A stretch of 11,343 nucleotides of DNA from the NCBI GenBank assembly GCA_019424645.1, contig JAHYZB010000020.1, positions 7,218 through 18,560 of the forward strand. Direction: 5' to 3'. Below are positions 7,866-11,343 of the stretch, in pieces (the stretch's first letter is position 1; each line of letters begins with the position of its first letter). Source of the DNA: Oxalobacter formigenes (lineage in GTDB: Bacteria > Pseudomonadota > Gammaproteobacteria > Burkholderiales > Burkholderiaceae_D). The notes under the pieces are model-generated. The model saw nothing but the letters and a program-made list of their open reading frames with translations. It searched no databases and was not told the origin of the DNA. Both the position numbers and the translations under genes were made by a program.

Positions 7866-7954
7866 TTGAAATAATAATAAGAAAGCTGTCCCTGCTTGCC
7901 GTACAATAAAAGTATGATTTGCACCTGTCTGTCCAACCAGAAAGAGAGAGCGAA

Positions 7955-8752
7955 ATGATTGCCAATGTCCTGACTATTGCCGGTACCGATCCGAGTGGCG
8001 GCGCGGGTATTTCAGCCGATCTGAAAACCTTCTCGGCACTGGGAACCTATGGGATGGCGGCCATTACCGCCGTCGTGGCACAAAATACGATGGGAGTGCG
8101 TTCCTTTCAGCCGCTTGACCCGTCTTTTGTAGGGGATCAGATTGACGCCGTTTTCGAGGACGTGAAGGTCGATGCCGTCAAGATCGGCATGGTGGCGACG
8201 GCCGCCATTGCCGAAGTGATCGCCGAAAGGCTGGCGAAATATCCAAAATGTCCTGTCGTGCTGGATACCGTCATGGTCGCCAAAAGCGGCGATACTCTCC
8301 TGAAACCCGATGCCATCGAAGCCATCCGCGACAGGCTGGTTCCGATGGCAAACATCATCACGCCCAATCTGAAGGAAGCGTCAGTCCTTCTCGATTCGGA
8401 CATTCCGACTTCCGTTGTCGACATGAAAACAGCATTGCCGCGTTTGCATGCGCTCGGGGCGGAATGGGTCTTGTTAAAAGGGGGTTACCTGCCGGGATAT
8501 GATAGTGTTGATTTCCTGTATGGAGACGGAAAAACGACCGAGTTACATGCGCCACGTATTGAAACGAAAAACGTCCATGGCACCGGATGTACCCTGTCTG
8601 CGGCCATTGCTGCTTACATGACGCGTATGCCGCTGCCGGAAAGCGTAAAAATGGCAAAAGACTATCTGACGAAAGCACTCGCCGACTCAGGCAAACTGAA
8701 CGTGGGCCACGGTCATGGCCCGGTTCATCACTTCCATTCCATATGGAAGTAA
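7955..8752 (+). CDS. thiD: Hydroxymethylpyrimidine/phosphomethylpyrimidine kinase ThiD
   Basis: Phosphorylates 4-amino-5-hydroxymethyl-2-methylpyrimidine (HMP) and then HMP-phosphate to HMP-diphosphate, which ThiE couples to the thiazole moiety in thiamine synthesis; cytosolic, ribokinase fold. 265 residues, matching E. coli ThiD (266). Diagnostic blocks are the N-terminal TIAGTDPSGGAGISADLKTF (residues 7-26), VVAQNTMGV near 40-48, VVLDTVMVAKSGDTLL near 101-116, ITPNLKEA near 135-142, and the anion-hole motif NVHGTGCTLSAAIAA with catalytic-loop Cys212. The C-terminus GHGHGPVHHFH is also typical. The ATG at 7955 follows an AGAGAGAG Shine-Dalgarno-like run (7943-7950); a longer frame from a TTG at 7919 has no such support. 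No other thiamine gene is adjacent, so it appears to be transcribed alone and ends at the hairpin at 8785-8828. Confidence 0.96.
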   Translation: MIANVLTIAGTDPSGGAGISADLKTFSALGTYGMAAITAVVAQNTMGVRSFQPLDPSFVGDQIDAVFEDVKVDAVKIGMVATAAIAEVIAERLAKYPKCPVVLDTVMVAKSGDTLLKPDAIEAIRDRLVPMANIITPNLKEASVLLDSDIPTSVVDMKTALPRLHALGAEWVLLKGGYLPGYDSVDFLYGDGKTTELHAPRIETKNVHGTGCTLSAAIAAYMTRMPLPESVKMAKDYLTKALADSGKLNVGHGHGPVHHFHSIWK

Positions 8753-8784
8753 ATGAACTGAATATATTTATTGATCAGTCAGTT

Positions 8785-8836
8785 ACAGGCTGGATGTAAA
8801 GTTTCATCTGAAATTTTATCCAGTCTGTTTTGTTTT
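8785..8836 (+). terminator. Long two-part hairpin terminator after thiD
   Basis: ACAGGCTGGAT (8785-8795) pairs with ATCCAGTCTGT (8818-8828) over 11 bp with one G-U. After a 2-base bulge, AAAGTTTC (8798-8805) pairs with GAAATTTT (8810-8817), again with one G-U, around the tetraloop ATCT. A TTTTGTTTT tail follows on the plus strand. This is a strong factor-independent terminator for thiD, starting about 30 bases past its stop. Read on the minus strand the hairpin also forms, but the tail is not U-rich, so stopping ygfZ transcripts there would be less efficient. Confidence 0.85.
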
Positions 8837-9836
8837 ATGGCAGAGGGTAGGGCAGAGGAATCCATGTGATCATGGGGCCGTCTGCCTTTTCAGCACGCAG
8901 GGCATCATTGCTGATTGCTTCAGTTTGCACGACGGCCAGAAAATCAACCCGGCTGTTGTCCCTGCGGGCTGAACAGACGACTGTTCCGCAGGCTTGACCT
9001 GTGGAATCGACGATGTCTGTACCTGCCGTCATATTGACGTCAACAGGAGGATCAGCCTCGAAAGGCAGTTCGACCATACCGTGAAACATACGCCGTTTGA
9101 CCGTTCCCTTGTACTGGCTTCGGGCAATCACTTCCTGTCCCGGGTAACAGCCCTTTTTGAAAGACAGGCCGCCAGCCTGTTCCAGATTGACCATTTGCGG
9201 GATGAACCTGTCCTGAACGGGCAGCGTGATTTGGGGAACGCCTGCCTTGATGTCGCCCATCGTCCAGCCGCTTTCATCACATACGGAAAGTGTGGATGAC
9301 AGCTCGCTTTCGATAGCCTGCAAACGTTCTTCGGCAATCGTCAAAAGATAACGTGGAAAACCGAATGCATCGGCAACGCGCACCAGTACCCCATATTCGT
9401 TTTCGGTTTTGCCGAAAGGTTCCGATGGCAGTGTTTCAAACCATTTCGACAGGGCTTCGCCGCCTTTTTCACCCCCAATGCCCAGGATGGCCATGTTGTC
9501 GCTTTCATCAGAGATAGTCACTTTCGCGCGCAAAATGTACATTTGCAGCCGTTTTAGCAAGGTGGCTAGAATATCGCGCGGAATGGTCAGCCAGACTTTC
9601 CCGGAAGATTTCCATGCGTTGAAAAGGGCAAGCATGCGGCCTTGTGGATTGCAGTAAGCTGCCAGACGCGCCTGATTGCTTCCCAGATGTTCGATATCGT
9701 TGGAAAGCTGGCCGTGAATGAAAGAAACGGCGTCATCACCTTCAAGGCTCAAGAGGCCTGTCTGTTTGAGCAAGACGACATGACCCGATTCGAGCACGGT
9801 GGATGAACAGGAATGAGGGAGTGCAATAGAATTCAT
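8835..9836 (-). CDS. ygfZ: YgfZ, folate-binding protein of iron-sulfur cluster maintenance (GcvT-like)
   Basis: YgfZ/IBA57-type protein related to the T-protein of the glycine cleavage system. It binds tetrahydrofolate and supports assembly or repair of certain [4Fe-4S] enzymes such as the radical-SAM protein MiaB; cytosolic. 333 residues, normal for the family. The family signature K-G-C-Y-P-G-Q-E is at residues 228-235, with the functionally important Cys230, followed by VIARSQYKGTVKRRM. The GcvT-like front half shows LLSLEGDDAVSFIHGQLSNDI (30-48) and AAYCNPQGRMLALF (59-72). The chosen ATG at 9836 gives the expected N-terminus but has no visible Shine-Dalgarno upstream (the sequence is AT-rich), so initiation may be weak or leader-independent. 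It is convergent with thiD and divergent from mltG. The latter arrangement, ygfZ next to mltG-tmk, is common in Burkholderiales. Confidence 0.93.
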   Translation of the reverse strand: MNSIALPHSCSSTVLESGHVVLLKQTGLLSLEGDDAVSFIHGQLSNDIEHLGSNQARLAAYCNPQGRMLALFNAWKSSGKVWLTIPRDILATLLKRLQMYILRAKVTISDESDNMAILGIGGEKGGEALSKWFETLPSEPFGKTENEYGVLVRVADAFGFPRYLLTIAEERLQAIESELSSTLSVCDESGWTMGDIKAGVPQITLPVQDRFIPQMVNLEQAGGLSFKKGCYPGQEVIARSQYKGTVKRRMFHGMVELPFEADPPVDVNMTAGTDIVDSTGQACGTVVCSARRDNSRVDFLAVVQTEAISNDALRAEKADGPMITWIPLPYPLP

Positions 9837-9853
9837 AGATTAAAATAAAACTG

Positions 9854-9882
9854 TTTCCGGATTGGTTCAAGTCGAGTATAGT
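9854..9882. promoter_or_regulatory. Candidate divergent promoter region with a shared -10 element (ygfZ / mltG)
   Basis: The stretch AGTATAGT (9875-9882) reads TATAGT (9877-9882) on the plus strand and TATACT (complement of 9875-9880) on the minus strand, both close to a sigma70 -10. For mltG, TTTCCG at 9854-9859 gives a weak -35 at 17-base spacing. No good -35 is seen for ygfZ. Plus-strand transcription would start near 9889, which rules out the longer mltG reading frame that begins at TTG 9862. Minus-strand transcription would start about 30 bases before ygfZ. Confidence 0.4.
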
Positions 9883-9901
9883 CTTTTTTTTCGTCAGGTT
9901 T

Positions 9902-9934
9902 ATGGCAAGGGACAAACTGCCGTTGTTTCGATGA
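9902..9934 (+). CDS. Putative 10-codon leader ORF overlapping the mltG start
   Basis: An ATG at 9902, preceded by AGG 5 bases upstream, opens a short frame encoding [10 protein letters not shown]. It ends at TGA 9932-9934, overlapping the mltG ATG in an ATGA junction. mltG itself has no convincing Shine-Dalgarno, so translation of this leader could deliver ribosomes to the mltG start by coupling. The peptide resembles nothing I know, and an ORF this short may be coincidental; listed because it bears on how mltG is started. Confidence 0.2.
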   Translation: MARDKLPLFR

Positions 9935-10956
9935 ATTTTATTTCAAAAAGTCGTCTTCCAAAAAAAAGAACATGTATTACTGCAGGATGTGTGTTCGCCA
10001 TCCTCGTTGCACTGGTTTCTTTTTGCGCATACTGGGCTTATTCACCTGTTTTTACGCAGGGTAAGGCCGTCCCGTTTGAAATTGCCAAAGGCGGCTCGGC
10101 CAGAAGCGTCGTCGCCCAGTTAAACGAACAGGACGTTTCCATCAATAATACCCTTTTTTCCATGCTTGTCCGGCTGAGCGGCAACAGTTCAAACCTGTTG
10201 GCGGGCCCTTATGAACTGAAAGCAGGTGAAACGCCCGTCAGGCTACTGCAGAAAATCACCCGAGGCATTTTTGCACTGGAGTCGGTTACCATCATCGAGG
10301 GGTTTAATTTCAGGCAGATGCGCCGCGTTATCGCAAAAGCCGAAACCTTGAAACACGATACAGTCGGTTTGTCTGACGCCGAAATCCTCAAGAAACTGGG
10401 TGTTCGCCATCATAGCGGGGAAGGCCTGTTTTATCCGGATACCTATATGTTCAAAAAAGGGGCAAGCGATATGCAGGTCTATCGCCGTGCCTACGATGCG
10501 CAAATGTCAAGACTGAATGCCCTGTGGGCAGATCGTGATCTGAGACTGCCCTATAAAACGCCGTATGATGCCCTGATCATGGCCTCCCTGATTGAAAAGG
10601 AAACGGCTGATCCGGACGACCGGGAGATGATTGCCGGAGTATTTCTGAACCGTTTGAGAATCGGCATGAAACTTCAGACAGACCCGACGGTCATTTATGG
10701 GATGGGGCATGGTTACCGCGGTAAAATTCGCAAGGCCGATTTGCTGAGGGATACACCCTATAATACCTACACCCGATATGGCATGCCGCCGACTCCGATC
10801 GCGATGCCGGGTGAAGAAGCGCTGGAGGCGGCATTCAACCCTGCTTCAACCGATGCCCTTTATTTTGTGGCGCGTGGCGATGGAAGCAGCCAGTTTTCCA
10901 GCAACCTTGATGACCACAATCAGGCTGTCAGGGATTTCATTCTGAAGAAAAAATGA
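9931..10956 (+). CDS. mltG: Endolytic murein transglycosylase MltG
   Basis: Inner-membrane endolytic lytic transglycosylase (YceG family) that cleaves nascent glycan strands and is thought to act as a terminator of peptidoglycan polymerisation. 341 residues from the ATG at 9931, close to E. coli MltG (340). The order is a basic cytoplasmic N-terminus, one membrane span at about 17-36 ([20 protein letters not shown]), a LysM-like region ([15 protein letters not shown], then [19 protein letters not shown]), and the YceG catalytic domain. The latter shows [42 protein letters not shown] with catalytic Glu222 (E. coli Glu218), [21 protein letters not shown], and [20 protein letters not shown]. An upstream in-frame TTG (9862) would precede the likely promoter and is not used here. 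There is no clear Shine-Dalgarno at 9931; a short ORF overlaps that start. Its stop overlaps the tmk start by 4 bases, so the two genes form an operon. Confidence 0.95.
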   Translation: MNFISKSRLPKKRTCITAGCVFAILVALVSFCAYWAYSPVFTQGKAVPFEIAKGGSARSVVAQLNEQDVSINNTLFSMLVRLSGNSSNLLAGPYELKAGETPVRLLQKITRGIFALESVTIIEGFNFRQMRRVIAKAETLKHDTVGLSDAEILKKLGVRHHSGEGLFYPDTYMFKKGASDMQVYRRAYDAQMSRLNALWADRDLRLPYKTPYDALIMASLIEKETADPDDREMIAGVFLNRLRIGMKLQTDPTVIYGMGHGYRGKIRKADLLRDTPYNTYTRYGMPPTPIAMPGEEALEAAFNPASTDALYFVARGDGSSQFSSNLDDHNQAVRDFILKKK

Positions 10957-11343
10957 ACAAGGAACAAAAAAAACATTCAGGCCGTTTCATCACCTTCGAA
11001 GGAATCGACGGTGCCGGAAAATCCACTCATATCCAGTTCGTGACCGATCTTTTGCGGGCAGACAACCGGCAGGTCGTCGTTACCCGTGAACCGGGTGGAA
11101 CAGTTCTCGGGGAAAAACTCAGGGAAATGCTGCTTCACGATAAAATGAACCTTGAAACGGAAGCACTTCTGATGTTTGCAGCCCGCCGGGAACATATCGC
11201 CGAAGTGATCGAGCCTGCACTTCAGCGTGGCGACTGGGTTCTTTCAGATCGTTTTACCGACGCTTCCTTTGCCTATCAGGGAGGCGGAAGAGGGCTCGAT
11301 CTGGACAAGTTGCGCCGATTGGAAGCCTGGGTTCATCCGCATT
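10953..11343 (+). CDS. tmk: Thymidylate kinase, partial (C-terminus beyond right edge)
   Basis: Phosphorylates dTMP to dTDP with ATP, an essential step in dTTP supply; cytosolic P-loop NMP kinase. 130 codons of about 205-210 are in the window. Visible motifs are the P-loop [11 protein letters not shown] (residues 15-25), the substrate-binding TREPGGT (44-50), the DRFTDAS segment (DR[YFH] motif) and the start of the LID region, [10 protein letters not shown]. The small P-loop residues and glycine-rich LID resemble the E. coli type of bacterial TMK. The ATG at 10953 overlaps the mltG TGA (ATGA, 10953-10956) and the purine-rich GAAGAAAA just upstream may serve as ribosome binding site, so translational coupling to mltG is likely. 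The mltG-tmk pairing is conserved across many proteobacteria, often followed by holB, which would lie past the right edge. Confidence 0.96.
   Translation, partial: MNKEQKKHSGRFITFEGIDGAGKSTHIQFVTDLLRADNRQVVVTREPGGTVLGEKLREMLLHDKMNLETEALLMFAARREHIAEVIEPALQRGDWVLSDRFTDASFAYQGGGRGLDLDKLRRLEAWVHPH

Noticed and set aside
8756..8784. AACTGA...TCAGTT inverted repeat after thiD as a separate minus-strand terminator
   Set aside because: The arms are only 6 bases, the loop is long and AT-rich, and the minus-strand flank has no U-tract.
9862..9930. N-terminal extension of mltG from a TTG codon at 9862
   Set aside because: No Shine-Dalgarno, the likely -10 lies inside it, and the ATG at 9931 gives a protein the length of E. 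coli MltG with a normal membrane anchor.

Overview
The window looks like an ordinary chromosomal stretch of a Gram-negative betaproteobacterium, probably order Burkholderiales. The order thiD / ygfZ / mltG / tmk, the two-lipoprotein RND efflux operon and the moderate G+C fit this. Oxalobacteraceae is a plausible family, but that is an impression from gene content and codon use, not a computed assignment. There are no RNA genes, insertion sequences, CRISPR arrays or phage genes that I can support, and no stretch over 300 bases lacks a gene.

Left part, all minus strand. From right to left there is a complete tripartite efflux operon: a periplasmic adaptor lipoprotein (6440-7702), an HAE-1 type inner-membrane RND pump (3181-6432) and an OprM/NodT-type outer-membrane lipoprotein (1748-3184). 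The genes are 7 bases apart and then overlap by 4 bases, and the last two have good Shine-Dalgarno sequences. After a 133-base gap with an A/T-flanked inverted repeat come an NRDE/TANGO2-family gene (874-1614) and, 28 bases later, bioF (biotin synthesis), which runs off the left edge.

Centre and right. A non-coding region of about 250 bases (7703-7954) separates the efflux operon from the divergent thiD gene. It holds a good sigma70-type promoter for thiD, an inverted repeat in the efflux leader and a terminator-like hairpin. thiD (7955-8752) ends at a long two-part hairpin (8785-8828) with a U-rich tail, then meets the convergent ygfZ (8835-9836, minus). ygfZ is divergent from mltG (9931-10956), and their intergenic region carries an overlapping -10 element that can be read on both strands. 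mltG overlaps tmk by 4 bases (ATGA), and tmk runs off the right edge.

How the genes work together. The efflux genes form one envelope-spanning export machine. bioF and thiD are cofactor-biosynthesis genes (biotin, thiamine). ygfZ supports iron-sulfur proteins. mltG (glycan chain termination) and tmk (dTMP phosphorylation) form a conserved housekeeping pair. I saw no clear novel system; the most interesting signals are regulatory elements in the intergenic regions.
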